Shown: positions 17,304 through 24,100 of the stretch, piece after piece | Layout of the letters: the number at the start of each line of letters is the position of its first letter | Numbering within the stretch: position 1 is the stretch's first letter | Assembly (NCBI RefSeq): GCF_003049735.1 | Contig: NZ_PIRM01000005.1 | Coordinates: 48,271-112,270 of the forward strand | DNA length: 64,000 nt | Direction of reading: 5' to 3' | Origin: Campylobacter concisus | GTDB lineage: Bacteria; Campylobacterota; Campylobacteria; Campylobacterales; Campylobacteraceae | Position numbers and translations under genes: made by a program | Notes under the pieces: model-generated | Seen by the model: the letters and a program-made list of their open reading frames with translations, nothing else | What the model was told of the DNA's origin: nothing | Database searches by the model: none

Positions 17304-18500
17304 ATGTATTCTGGTATTACTCAAGCTATTAGTAAAGTTAGTCAAGTTAATAGCGCTTTAAAAGCTGGTGGGGTTGCTGGTGCTATTGGTGCTGGTGCTA
17401 ATTTTGATTTAAAAGATAACTCTGTTACTGATATAACTGCTCTTGGTATTTGGGGCTTAAAAAATGTTTATAATAGTTTTTTTGATAAAAAAGAAAGTGT
17501 TGATGTTGATAAAAATATAAAAGAGCTTAGTGAATATTATGCTAAACAACGTGAAGCTAAAGCAATAGACGCACAAAAAGAAAAAGAAAAGCCTAAAGAA
17601 GATAATTTACCTAAGCCATCTGATAACGATAAGCCTAGTAGTGTCCCCTTAACTTTACTTGGTGTTTTAGATCAGCAAAATCATATATTAAAGCTTATGT
17701 CTTTAAATTTAGCTGTTTTAGGTGCTGTGAAAAATAATGCTTTTGATAAACAAGCTAGCGTTAAAAAAGACAATTTATATAATCAATCTCCAGAAATTCA
17801 AGGGCGTGTTACATTTGATAGAAAAACTGGGTATTGGGTTGATCCTACTACTAAGACGCTTTATAATCCTTATACTGGCGATCGTATATACGATAATGCT
17901 TCGTCAAATACTGGCAGTAATTCCGCTGTTTCTACTGGTGTAGATTTTAAAGAAGTGTTAAAATCTCAAGAAAAAATTAATAGTGAAATTTCTAAATATA
18001 TCTCAACTATTGGCGAAAATCAAAAAGTATATAATCAAAATTTAGAAAAGCTTGTTGTTAATTCTAAAGAGTATTCGCAAGCTATGAAAGATGGTTTGGC
18101 TGGTGTTAAGCTTAAAGCCAGTGTTGCTGTCGATAATAATTTAAACGCTTCTTTGGCTATTAATAAGCCAGTTGAAATTACTTTACCTAGTTCTTATGTC
18201 GATAATCAAAAAATACTTAGTGATAATTCAACTAAAACGCTTGAAATTTATAAAGAAAAAGCTGATTTTGATAAAACTGATGTTGCGATTAAAGACCTTG
18301 ATGGTAATATTGTTGCAACTACTTCGCCACGTGCTATTGCTTTATCTCGTCAAGCTGTTCAAACTCGTGTTTTAACTGATGAAAATAATTTTGAATTAGA
18401 TAGTGACGCTTTAAATTTATTTGATATACCTATCCCAAATTTTAAAGATCTGTTTGATACTGAATTACCTAGTAAAACTTTACTTAAGGATTTAAAATAA
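17304..18500 (+). CDS. Phage protein of unknown function, Gly/Ala-rich N-terminus and coiled-coil parts
   Basis: A 398-residue protein. Residues 20-36 are Gly/Ala-rich (KAGGVAGAIGAGANF), like the membrane-active N-termini of small-phage pilot or spike proteins. Residues 70-110 are a Lys/Glu/Pro-rich helical linker. The segment YWVDPTTKTLYNPYTGDRIYD (near 172-192) repeats an aromatic-Pro pattern. The rest is Asn/Ser/Lys-rich helix and coiled coil ending in FDIPIPNFKDLFDTELPSK. AAAGGGA lies before the ATG. A minor virion or DNA-delivery protein is a reasonable guess; no homologue is recognised. Confidence 0.55.
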   Translation: MYSGITQAISKVSQVNSALKAGGVAGAIGAGANFDLKDNSVTDITALGIWGLKNVYNSFFDKKESVDVDKNIKELSEYYAKQREAKAIDAQKEKEKPKEDNLPKPSDNDKPSSVPLTLLGVLDQQNHILKLMSLNLAVLGAVKNNAFDKQASVKKDNLYNQSPEIQGRVTFDRKTGYWVDPTTKTLYNPYTGDRIYDNASSNTGSNSAVSTGVDFKEVLKSQEKINSEISKYISTIGENQKVYNQNLEKLVVNSKEYSQAMKDGLAGVKLKASVAVDNNLNASLAINKPVEITLPSSYVDNQKILSDNSTKTLEIYKEKADFDKTDVAIKDLDGNIVATTSPRAIALSRQAVQTRVLTDENNFELDSDALNLFDIPIPNFKDLFDTELPSKTLLKDLK

Positions 18501-19264
18501 TGGCTGATAAACGTTCTGAAGCTGGAAGAATTTTAAAGCTTGGCATTGATGAAATGTTTGAAGACTTAACCTATAGCGTTGCTTACGATCAAGTTTTAAG
18601 TAGGCTTAAAAATAGTGGTATGGACGATGGAATTTTAAAGGATGCAATAAATAGTGGTATTACTATTATGTTTAGTGCTGCTTTAGTCAAATATATTCAG
18701 CTACAAGAAAAAGTCGTTGATAAGATTATGAGTGTTGTTTATGCTGGTGTTGTAGCTTTACTATCTCCTTTAGGTAAATACGCTAAAAATAAGCTTAGCA
18801 ATATAAAAGGCACTAAACTTAATAGGATGCTTGGTTTTTTAACTGGTAATTTTTCTGATCGTGTTGGTGTTGCTAAAGTGTTGGTCGAATGTGGTAATCA
18901 AGTAATTAACGCTAATAATTCTAATAGTTCAGCACTCCAAAATGTCAATACCGTTATTAATCAACGTCAGCATATTTTAGAAACTAAAAATCAAGAATTT
19001 AATTATGCAAAAGCAAAGGTTGATAATATAAATCAAACACTACTTTTTAAGCTTTTTAGTTCTCGCTTTACTCCGCAAGATAAAGAAATTCTTAGGCGTA
19101 TAACTGGAAGTGATAAGATTGATATTGACGCTTTAAATCACGTTGCTGATTTTATGTTTGTTACTGATGATGCTGGTAACGTTTTGGGGCTTAGTGAAAT
19201 GTTTATTACTATGATGAATGGACTAGGCTATTTTAATGGAAAGGATAAAAAGCATGGCTCTTGA
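18500..19264 (+). CDS. Phage protein of unknown function with hydrophobic helices
   Basis: A 254-residue protein whose ATG overlaps the previous stop by one base. Residues 45-65 (NSGITIMFSAALVKYIQ) and 74-92 (SVVYAGVVALLSPLGKY) form two hydrophobic helices, possibly membrane-spanning. The next 100 residues are Asn/Gln-rich helix, and the C-terminal part is charged. It may be a membrane-associated assembly or virion protein. No family recognised. Confidence 0.55.
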   Translation: MADKRSEAGRILKLGIDEMFEDLTYSVAYDQVLSRLKNSGMDDGILKDAINSGITIMFSAALVKYIQLQEKVVDKIMSVVYAGVVALLSPLGKYAKNKLSNIKGTKLNRMLGFLTGNFSDRVGVAKVLVECGNQVINANNSNSSALQNVNTVINQRQHILETKNQEFNYAKAKVDNINQTLLFKLFSSRFTPQDKEILRRITGSDKIDIDALNHVADFMFVTDDAGNVLGLSEMFITMMNGLGYFNGKDKKHGS

Positions 19265-19451
19265 TTGTGAAAAAGCTTTTGAAGAAGAAATGAAAAAGTT
19301 TGATAGTATTGGTGCTTGTCTTGCTCGTATTGAAAAAATATTAACTGACAAATTAAAAGATAAAAAAGATGATAAAAGCGGTTTAGCATCTTTGGATGAA
19401 ACAAATCGTCTTTTAAAAATTCTTTGCCACGATCTTGTAGGTAAAGAATAA
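19254..19451 (+). CDS. Small helical phage protein
   Basis: 65 residues, starting at the ATG at 19254 because AAGGA lies eight bases before it. An in-frame ATG at 19236 lies upstream of that ribosome site and is unlikely to be used. Strongly charged and helical (FEEEMKKFDSIGACLARIEKIL), Lys/Asp-rich in the middle. Overlaps the preceding gene by 11 bases and shares its last base with the next start. Function unknown. Confidence 0.55.
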   Translation: MALDCEKAFEEEMKKFDSIGACLARIEKILTDKLKDKKDDKSGLASLDETNRLLKILCHDLVGKE

Positions 19452-20260
19452 TGGTTTCTTTGCTGTGTGGTTGCTGTAATAAGAAAAAAGATTTTACTTT
19501 TTATATTGAGAGAGTATTATTTTTTCGTTCTAGTACTGAAAATTTAAATGCTAGTATTGATGAAGAATATGATAAGAAAGATGCGCTTTTTGATTGCGGT
19601 TTTTTTGGTAATAGTTGTATTCGTGATAAGCGTATTTCTTCTCTTTTTGGTCTTGGCTTTTATTTTTCTGCTTATACTAATTCTAGCATTAAAAAGGCTA
19701 ATGTCCCTTTACATATGCATTATAATAGCGATGATGCTGATGATTATGAATATAGGGTAGGCACTGATTTTTTAACTCCATCTGGCAAGATCAATATTAT
19801 GGATTTGCCTAGCTCTTCTGAAATTTCTTCTTATTTTGATAGTAATTTATTCTTTTCTTTTAGTGATCGATCTGATTACTTTTATTTTTGTATTCCTGCA
19901 TCTTTTAATTATGCAAAATATACCAGCCGTCTATCTTTTTCTGATTTTTCTTGTTATTCATCTTCTAGCCCTTTTTTTAGAAGTGATCTTCATCTTGGTC
20001 TTTTGGATTGTGACTATACTGGTATTCATACTGAAGCTTTTAATCTTTTTTCTCTTTTTTCTAGTTTTGTTAATAAATCTTTTGTTTATGAATTTTCTGA
20101 TTTTATTAATGTATTTGAAAATTCTCTCTCTTCTTTTTATTCTCAATTTTATAGCGATGTAACTAACTTTAATTTACAACACCGCTATTTATCAGTTTAT
20201 CGATTTTCAAAAAAGGAGTATTATGCCTATCTACAAAATTACACAACAGCAAGGCAATAG
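19451..20260 (+). CDS. Phe/Ser/Tyr-rich phage protein, 269 residues
   Basis: A 269-residue protein with an unusual composition: Phe, Ser, Tyr and Asp dominate, with runs such as SFSDFSCYSSSSPFF. The N-terminus MVSLLCGCCNKKK is Cys-rich but does not fit a signal peptide or lipobox. It looks beta-rich and may be a virion or receptor-binding protein. It overlaps the next gene by 38 bases. Its frame is real, since the upstream stop and downstream genes are tightly spaced, but no homologue is recognised. Confidence 0.55.
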   Translation: MVSLLCGCCNKKKDFTFYIERVLFFRSSTENLNASIDEEYDKKDALFDCGFFGNSCIRDKRISSLFGLGFYFSAYTNSSIKKANVPLHMHYNSDDADDYEYRVGTDFLTPSGKINIMDLPSSSEISSYFDSNLFFSFSDRSDYFYFCIPASFNYAKYTSRLSFSDFSCYSSSSPFFRSDLHLGLLDCDYTGIHTEAFNLFSLFSSFVNKSFVYEFSDFINVFENSLSSFYSQFYSDVTNFNLQHRYLSVYRFSKKEYYAYLQNYTTARQ

Positions 20261-20582
20261 GGTTATCACTTCAACGCTTGAAGCCAAAAGTGTTTCCGAT
20301 CTAATTGCTTTTTTAGATGCTGTTTCTACTGCTGAAATTAAGTATATTTATAAAGTCGAGTTTGAAACTCAAAAAACTAATTTTCCGTCTGATGACTTCA
20401 ATTACAATAAGCAATTTAAAGCTTTTGTATCTAATAAAAATCGTATGTGCAAGCAAATTTTAATTCATAACGTAAAAAAGACTAAAAACGAAGCTGAAAT
20501 ATCTGCTTTAATTAAAACACATTTAGAAGTAGGCGGACTTGCTGTAAAGGGTGTTTCTTGTTCACTCTTTATGGATAAGTAA
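20223..20582 (+). CDS. Small phage protein of unknown function, 119 residues
   Basis: A perfect AAAGGAG stands before the ATG, inside the tail of the preceding gene. The 119-residue protein has an alpha/beta pattern: YKITQQQGNRVITSTLEAKS, SDLIAFLDAVS, KYIYKVEFET, then a basic middle. Soluble, with no signal. Unrecognised. Confidence 0.6.
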   Translation: MPIYKITQQQGNRVITSTLEAKSVSDLIAFLDAVSTAEIKYIYKVEFETQKTNFPSDDFNYNKQFKAFVSNKNRMCKQILIHNVKKTKNEAEISALIKTHLEVGGLAVKGVSCSLFMDK

Positions 20583-20635
20583 AAATTTAATAATTTGTCT
20601 TTATAATTATTTCTTTACATAAAAAGGAGTTGCTT

Positions 20636-21028
20636 ATGATTAGAAAAATTGTTGCTTTTTGTTTGTTTTTTAATATTTCTTTCGGATCTAATTATTTTGA
20701 TAATTTAAAAGAGTCTTTTATTAATATGTCAGATGTTGAAGCATCTGAATTTATTTGTAAAAATTATCCTTATGTTGTTATGGCTTCTGGTCGTTCTTAT
20801 CTTAAGGGGTCTATTTGTTATGTCGATTATTCTCTTTATGATGATAAAAAATTGGCTGAAGCTGAAAACGTTTTAAATTATAAATTTTGTAATTATGATG
20901 AGTTGAAAGCATTTTTACACTCTAAAGGCTCTTTAGAAGTTAAATTTTATGGATCAAATAAAAATTTACTCAAAACTATCCGCTATAATAAAGTTTCACG
21001 TATCCCTTGTTCTTTGATAAAATTTTAA
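20636..21028 (+). CDS. Exported small phage protein of unknown function
   Basis: 130 residues from the ATG at 20636, six bases after GGAG; an in-frame TTG at 20630 is too close to the ribosome site. The N-terminus MIRKIVAFCLFFNISFG is a signal peptide. The mature part has four Cys residues (within FICKNY, GSICYVDY, NYKFCNYDE and IPCSLIKF) that could form two disulphides, which fits a periplasmic or virion-surface protein. An AT-rich spacer before it may hold a separate promoter. Unrecognised. It is followed by the hairpin region. Confidence 0.6.
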   Translation: MIRKIVAFCLFFNISFGSNYFDNLKESFINMSDVEASEFICKNYPYVVMASGRSYLKGSICYVDYSLYDDKKLAEAENVLNYKFCNYDELKAFLHSKGSLEVKFYGSNKNLLKTIRYNKVSRIPCSLIKF

Positions 21029-21072
21029 ATTTTTTTTCTGTGTTCTTCTTGATAGATATTGTCCCCCCTCCC

Positions 21073-21113
21073 AAACACGGCGCCCCACCGCTCTGCGGTG
21101 TGTGCCGTGTTTT
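21073..21113 (+). terminator. GC-rich double hairpin, terminator and possible origin element
   Basis: AAACACGGC (21073-21081) pairs with GCCGTGTTT (21104-21112), enclosing a second stem CACCGC (21086-21091) with GCGGTG (21095-21100). It is followed by a T/C-rich run. In this very AT-rich phage a GC island with a run of C just before it (TCCCCCCTCCC) is unusual. It probably ends the orphan-gene transcript and may also be part of the origin. Confidence 0.65.
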
Positions 21114-21424
21114 CTTTTCTCCCCTTTTAGTTTATTCTCTTTTTATTATCTTTTTTCTTTCTCGATCTTTTTATCTTTTTTAGTTGTTTTTTTGTTTGCG
21201 TTGTGGCGATAGTTTCTGCGATTGCTCGAATATCTTAAAACTTATAATTATGTCTTTTTGCTAGCTATCGCCACGCAAACACTACGCGGACGAAAAACGC
21301 GAAAGCGTTTTGAGCGTGCTGAAGCGTCCTTAATCTAACCTTAATTATTTAACTTTCTCTTTTTTGCTTAATATTCTCTTGTTTAAAACGTTTTAACAAA
21401 AACAAGCAAATTTAAAAATGTCGA
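21114..21424 (+). other. Non-coding phage region with nested inverted repeats; candidate replication origin
   Basis: About 310 bases without a gene. GTTTGCG-TTG-TGGCGATAG (21194-21212) pairs with CTATCGCCACGCAAAC (21265-21280), giving 7+9 bp around a 52-base loop. AAAACGC (21294-21300) and GCGTTTT (21305-21311) close a GAAA tetraloop. With the double hairpin just upstream this resembles the intergenic regions of filamentous and other rolling-circle phages, which carry the Rep nick site, the complementary-strand start and the packaging signal. The promoter for the small-protein and lysis genes should also lie near its end. Function inferred. Confidence 0.5.
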
Positions 21425-21448
21425 ATGACAAAAGAAAGGATAAAAAAA

Positions 21449-21796
21449 ATGTTAAGACAAACAATAGACGGACTTTATGCAAAAAGTCTTACTTTTTCTA
21501 GTGGTAGTGATGAAGACGCTTTACTTCCGCTTTTAGCTGGCAAAGTTGAAAGTTATTCAGTCTTTGGCGATGGTGGCACTGCTTTAGCTTCAACACCTGA
21601 TCCACTTAATCGTAAAAATGTGATCGTTGGTGCTAAAACTGCGACTGGTAGAATTTCTACTATGGTAACTATCCCACACGTTAAACAAAGTTATATGTTT
21701 CAAAATTTTCTTTCTGATTTTACTGGCAAATTAGATGCAAATTATGATACTGCTGTTAAATGCGATTATGTAACTTTGAAATTTGATAGACTTTAA
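21449..21796 (+). CDS. Small phage protein, candidate coat protein
   Basis: 115 residues from the ATG at 21449, which follows AAAGGA at a proper distance; an upstream in-frame ATG at 21425 precedes that ribosome site. The protein is Gly/Thr/Ser-rich, looks beta-stranded (YSVFGDGGTALAS, KNVIVGAKTATGRISTMVTIPHV, CDYVTLKFDRL) and has no membrane segment. First gene after the hairpin region, followed by a second small protein. This is where highly expressed structural proteins would fit. No homologue recognised. Confidence 0.55.
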   Translation: MLRQTIDGLYAKSLTFSSGSDEDALLPLLAGKVESYSVFGDGGTALASTPDPLNRKNVIVGAKTATGRISTMVTIPHVKQSYMFQNFLSDFTGKLDANYDTAVKCDYVTLKFDRL

Positions 21797-21806
21797 GGAG
21801 TAAGAG

Positions 21807-22142
21807 ATGTCTAAATGTTTAGTTAAAAATACAATAAATAATAGAACTTATGGCTTTGCTTTGCCGTGCGGTGGTGCTGAAGCTAAAGCATTTTGTGATA
21901 ATGCTCTTGAAGGAACTTATGTAATACTTTCTCGTGCTAATGAGCAAGGTAATTCAAGCGAAGCAAGCGTTATTGAATATACTATTACTGGTAAAAATGC
22001 GGCTGGCAATAAAACTACTTTTAGCTTTTATACTAAGCCTAGCGTTGATGAAGCTCAGATTAAAACCGCTTTAGCTGGTAAAACATTTAATGGTGTTAAA
22101 TTTGATGAAATTTACGTTATCAGTGCTAAAAAAGCAAAATAA
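21807..22142 (+). CDS. Small phage protein, second candidate structural protein
   Basis: 111 residues, AAGGAG before the ATG. Two Cys residues in the N-terminal half; the rest is a regular series of strands and turns (SVIEYTITGKNAAGNKTTFSF, FNGVKFDEIYVISAKK). Ala/Thr/Gly-rich, soluble. Its paired position with the preceding gene and before the lysis genes suggests virion proteins. Unrecognised. Confidence 0.55.
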   Translation: MSKCLVKNTINNRTYGFALPCGGAEAKAFCDNALEGTYVILSRANEQGNSSEASVIEYTITGKNAAGNKTTFSFYTKPSVDEAQIKTALAGKTFNGVKFDEIYVISAKKAK

Positions 22143-22528
22143 TGTTTTCAATGTTAAAATTGAGCTCCCTATTTAATGGGGGGCTAATTATCCACCTTTT
22201 TAATTATCTTGCTTTATTCCTTTATATTTTTATTTTAAAAGATGATATTAAAGATCTTATCTCTGAAACTACTACATTAAAAACTAATTTAGCAATTGAA
22301 AAACAAAATACTGAAAACGCTTTTTTAATTATTGATAATCAAAATTTAAAAATTAAGCAATTAAAAATAGATAGCGAAAAAATATCTAAAGAAAATAATA
22401 TTTTAAATCAAAAATTACAAAAACGTTTTAGCACTATCGAAACACCTAAAACGGACGACTGCTTAAGTAAGCTAAAATTTTACGATACTTTACTTTTAGA
22501 GTTTAGCAATGGCAATTATTCCAAATAA
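22142..22528 (+). CDS. Probable inner-membrane spanin (Rz-like)
   Basis: 128 residues whose ATG overlaps the previous stop by one base. One N-terminal membrane segment (HLFNYLALFLYIFIL, near 18-32) is followed by a long periplasmic coiled coil (DLISETTTLKTNLAIEKQN onward), the Rz/i-spanin layout. The end overlaps the outer-membrane lipoprotein gene, as expected for a spanin pair. The assignment rests on topology and order, not on sequence identity. Confidence 0.65.
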   Translation: MFSMLKLSSLFNGGLIIHLFNYLALFLYIFILKDDIKDLISETTTLKTNLAIEKQNTENAFLIIDNQNLKIKQLKIDSEKISKENNILNQKLQKRFSTIETPKTDDCLSKLKFYDTLLLEFSNGNYSK

Positions 22529-22766
22529 ACTATTTTTCTTTTTCTTGCTGTCTTATCTTGTTTTGTTTGTTGGCTGTTCTGCAAAATCTTCACAAGGTGC
22601 TATTAAAGAAGCTTATATGCCTATAGAATGTAACGTAACAATTCCAGATAAGCCTGCTTTTGATCCATTAAATCCAGAAAGTTTAAAAGATTTAATTATT
22701 TACTGCATACGAATAGAAGATTTATTAAAAGGCTGTGTAAATGGACAATTTAAACAAGGACGATAA
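22509..22766 (+). CDS. Probable outer-membrane spanin lipoprotein (Rz1-like)
   Basis: 85 residues with a signal peptide and lipobox LFVGC (Cys near residue 23), giving a lipoprotein of about 63 residues with Pro-containing segments (PIECNVTIPDKPAFDPLNPES). The start overlaps the end of the inner-spanin gene by 20 bases. A lipidated small protein following a coiled-coil membrane protein is the classic Rz/Rz1 pair that fuses the membranes at the last step of lysis. A different small lipoprotein cannot be excluded. Confidence 0.65.
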   Translation: MAIIPNKLFFFFLLSYLVLFVGCSAKSSQGAIKEAYMPIECNVTIPDKPAFDPLNPESLKDLIIYCIRIEDLLKGCVNGQFKQGR

Positions 22767-23040
22767 TTATTTAATTTTGGTTCTTTTTGTTGGATTTATA
22801 GCATCAATTTTAAATCTTGAAACTAAAGATTTTTCTAAAATCAAATATAAAATTTTATCTTATTTGCTTAGTTTTTTAAGTTCTATGTTTTTGTGTTGGA
22901 TTAGCTATGAAATATTTTTTTTCTTTCTAAACAATATTAGGGTTTCGGTTGCTCTTGCTGGTTTTGTAACTTGGCGTGGCACTGATTGGATATATTCAAA
23001 AATTGATAAAGCTTTAGATAAAAGGATAGAAAGGAATTAA
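22741..23040 (+). CDS. Probable holin
   Basis: 99 residues with three hydrophobic segments (YLILVLFVGFIASIL, LLSFLSSMFLCWISYEIFFFF, VSVALAGFVTWRGTDWI) and a charged C-terminus KALDKRIERN. Size, topology and position between the spanins and the endolysin fit a class I holin, and the last segment resembles LydA-type holins. It would open the inner membrane so the endolysin can reach the wall. Its start overlaps the lipoprotein gene by 26 bases. Confidence 0.7.
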   Translation: MDNLNKDDNYLILVLFVGFIASILNLETKDFSKIKYKILSYLLSFLSSMFLCWISYEIFFFFLNNIRVSVALAGFVTWRGTDWIYSKIDKALDKRIERN

Positions 23041-23041
23041 G

Positions 23042-23380
23042 ATGACACTTGGCGAACATCAAGAAGCTTTTATGAAAGACGTTGAAAAACTTTTAAATTA
23101 TCTTCATTCTAATGGATACTCTATAAGGGGCGGCGAACTAGAAAGGACACAAGCCCAGCAAGAAATTTATTATAATAGTGGTAAAAGTAAAACTATGAAT
23201 TCTAATCATCTAAAAAGATGTGCGATAGATTTACATATATTTAAAAATAACGTTTGGTTACAATCAAAGCTAGAATTACAAGATATTGGCAATTATTGGG
23301 AGAGTTTAAATACTCTTAATCGTTGGGGCGGTAATTTTAAAAACTTTATTGACGTTCCGCACTTTGAAAGAAATTGTTAA
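23042..23380 (+). CDS. Phage endolysin, M15 family peptidase
   Basis: 112 residues with the zinc-peptidase motifs of M15C/VanY-type enzymes. GGELERTQAQQ is at the front; SNHLKRCAIDLHIF supplies the first His and Asp zinc ligands (S-x-H-x(4)-A-x-D pattern); WGGNF and DVPHFE close with the general base region and last His. These enzymes cut the peptide cross-links of peptidoglycan (L-alanyl-D-glutamate or D-Ala-D-Ala bonds). No signal peptide, so it depends on the holin. AAAGGA precedes the ATG. The last gene of the element. Confidence 0.85.
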   Translation: MTLGEHQEAFMKDVEKLLNYLHSNGYSIRGGELERTQAQQEIYYNSGKSKTMNSNHLKRCAIDLHIFKNNVWLQSKLELQDIGNYWESLNTLNRWGGNFKNFIDVPHFERNC

Positions 23381-23489
23381 AAATCTCTTGACTTCTATCT
23401 TAAAATCTTAAGAAGCTGGCAGAGATAACTAAGAAAACTAGCAATCACTAAATGTGAGATGTTATAAAGATTAATGATGATGTAACTTA

Positions 23490-24060
23490 GCTTGTTAAAG
23501 TCGCGTAGCCCATAAAAGAGATTTATGACGATGCTAAAATATACGAACCTGAGGGCTTTTGCGTACGAATGAGCTCGCCACTTATAGTGGAGTGTAAAGA
23601 AATTTGGACGGTGCAGCATTCAAAAGTGGAGCAAAAGATGAAAATTTAAATGATGGCGTGCCATCTAAAGATCATAGCGCAAGGATAGGCAAAACTATCT
23701 GGTGGCTAAAGCTTGGCACACATCTCTACACGCCAGTTTACCTGCGTGAGGGGTGCTTTACTTTGGCGCCGCTGGCAATAACGGACATCTCTATGCCGTT
23801 TAGGCGAAAAGTGGCGGGGTGATATTTAAATTTAAAACAAGTGACGTGGAGCATTTTGCTTTAGTTGATGGCCAAATTTTGCTTGCAAACCGCAAAATAA
23901 GCCAGTTTTGATGAGTGCTAGAGATGGCTTGCTATTAAAAGAGATAGAGTTTGAGAAATTTAGACTTAGCACAGATCAGATCATACTAGTAAGCGGTGGC
24001 AAGCTCTATGCTATGGTAAATGATAAAGCTAAGACGCACGCAGTTTACGCGAGAATTTAG
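23490..24060 (+). pseudogene. Decayed beta-propeller (PQQ-repeat-like) protein gene
   Basis: Collinear pieces in changing frames: KEIYDDAKIYEPEGFCVRMS, THLYTPVYLREG, LYFGAAGNNGHLYAV, an in-frame TAG, SGGVIFKFKTSDVEHFALVDG, a shift, then DGLLLKEIEFEKFRLS and LVSGGKLYAMVNDKAK ending at TAG 24058-24060. The blade pattern G..LYA..A.SG...F.F is that of PQQ-like or WD40-like propellers (BamB-like or quinoprotein-like repeats). At least two frameshifts and one nonsense codon make it a pseudogene. It begins just after the prophage. A short reverse-strand frame at 23395-23619 is not supported. Confidence 0.5.
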
Positions 24061-24100
24061 CCTTGGCGAAATTTGTCGCCAAAGCCGAAATTAGATAAAT

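Larger units (their letters stand above)
12895..23415 (+). mobile_element. Integrated small phage with IS110-type recombinase, rolling-circle Rep and lysis cassette
   Basis: Eighteen tightly packed plus-strand genes run from 13045 to 23380, many overlapping by 1-40 bases. Composition is clearly lower in GC than the host (for example 15 G+C of 60 at 19861-19920), with heavy use of GTT, GCT, GGT and TCT codons. Order: recombinase, HTH protein, small acidic protein, Rep, orphan proteins, a non-coding hairpin region, two small proteins, inner spanin, outer spanin, holin, M15 endolysin. No integrase, terminase, portal or P-loop ATPase was found. The ends are set by the folded leader on the left and the end of the endolysin gene plus a short matching sequence on the right; exact attachment sites are not resolved. 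The lysis genes mark it as a phage, not a plain transposon or plasmid. Confidence 0.8.

Noticed and set aside
19836..20162. Very hydrophobic overlapping frames inside the phage
   Set aside because: They are shadow frames of the Phe/Ser/Tyr-rich gene at 19451-20260; T-rich codons read one base off give Leu/Ile/Phe runs.
12895..23415. Filamentous (CTX/Neisseria-like) inovirus with Piv recombinase
   Set aside because: No Zot/pI ATPase, no small signal-peptide major coat protein, no pIII-like gene; a four-gene lysis cassette is present, which non-lysing inoviruses do not have.
23395..23619. Reverse-strand 74-codon frame after the endolysin
   Set aside because: No start signal, odd composition, and it overlaps the better supported plus-strand propeller pseudogene and the prophage edge.
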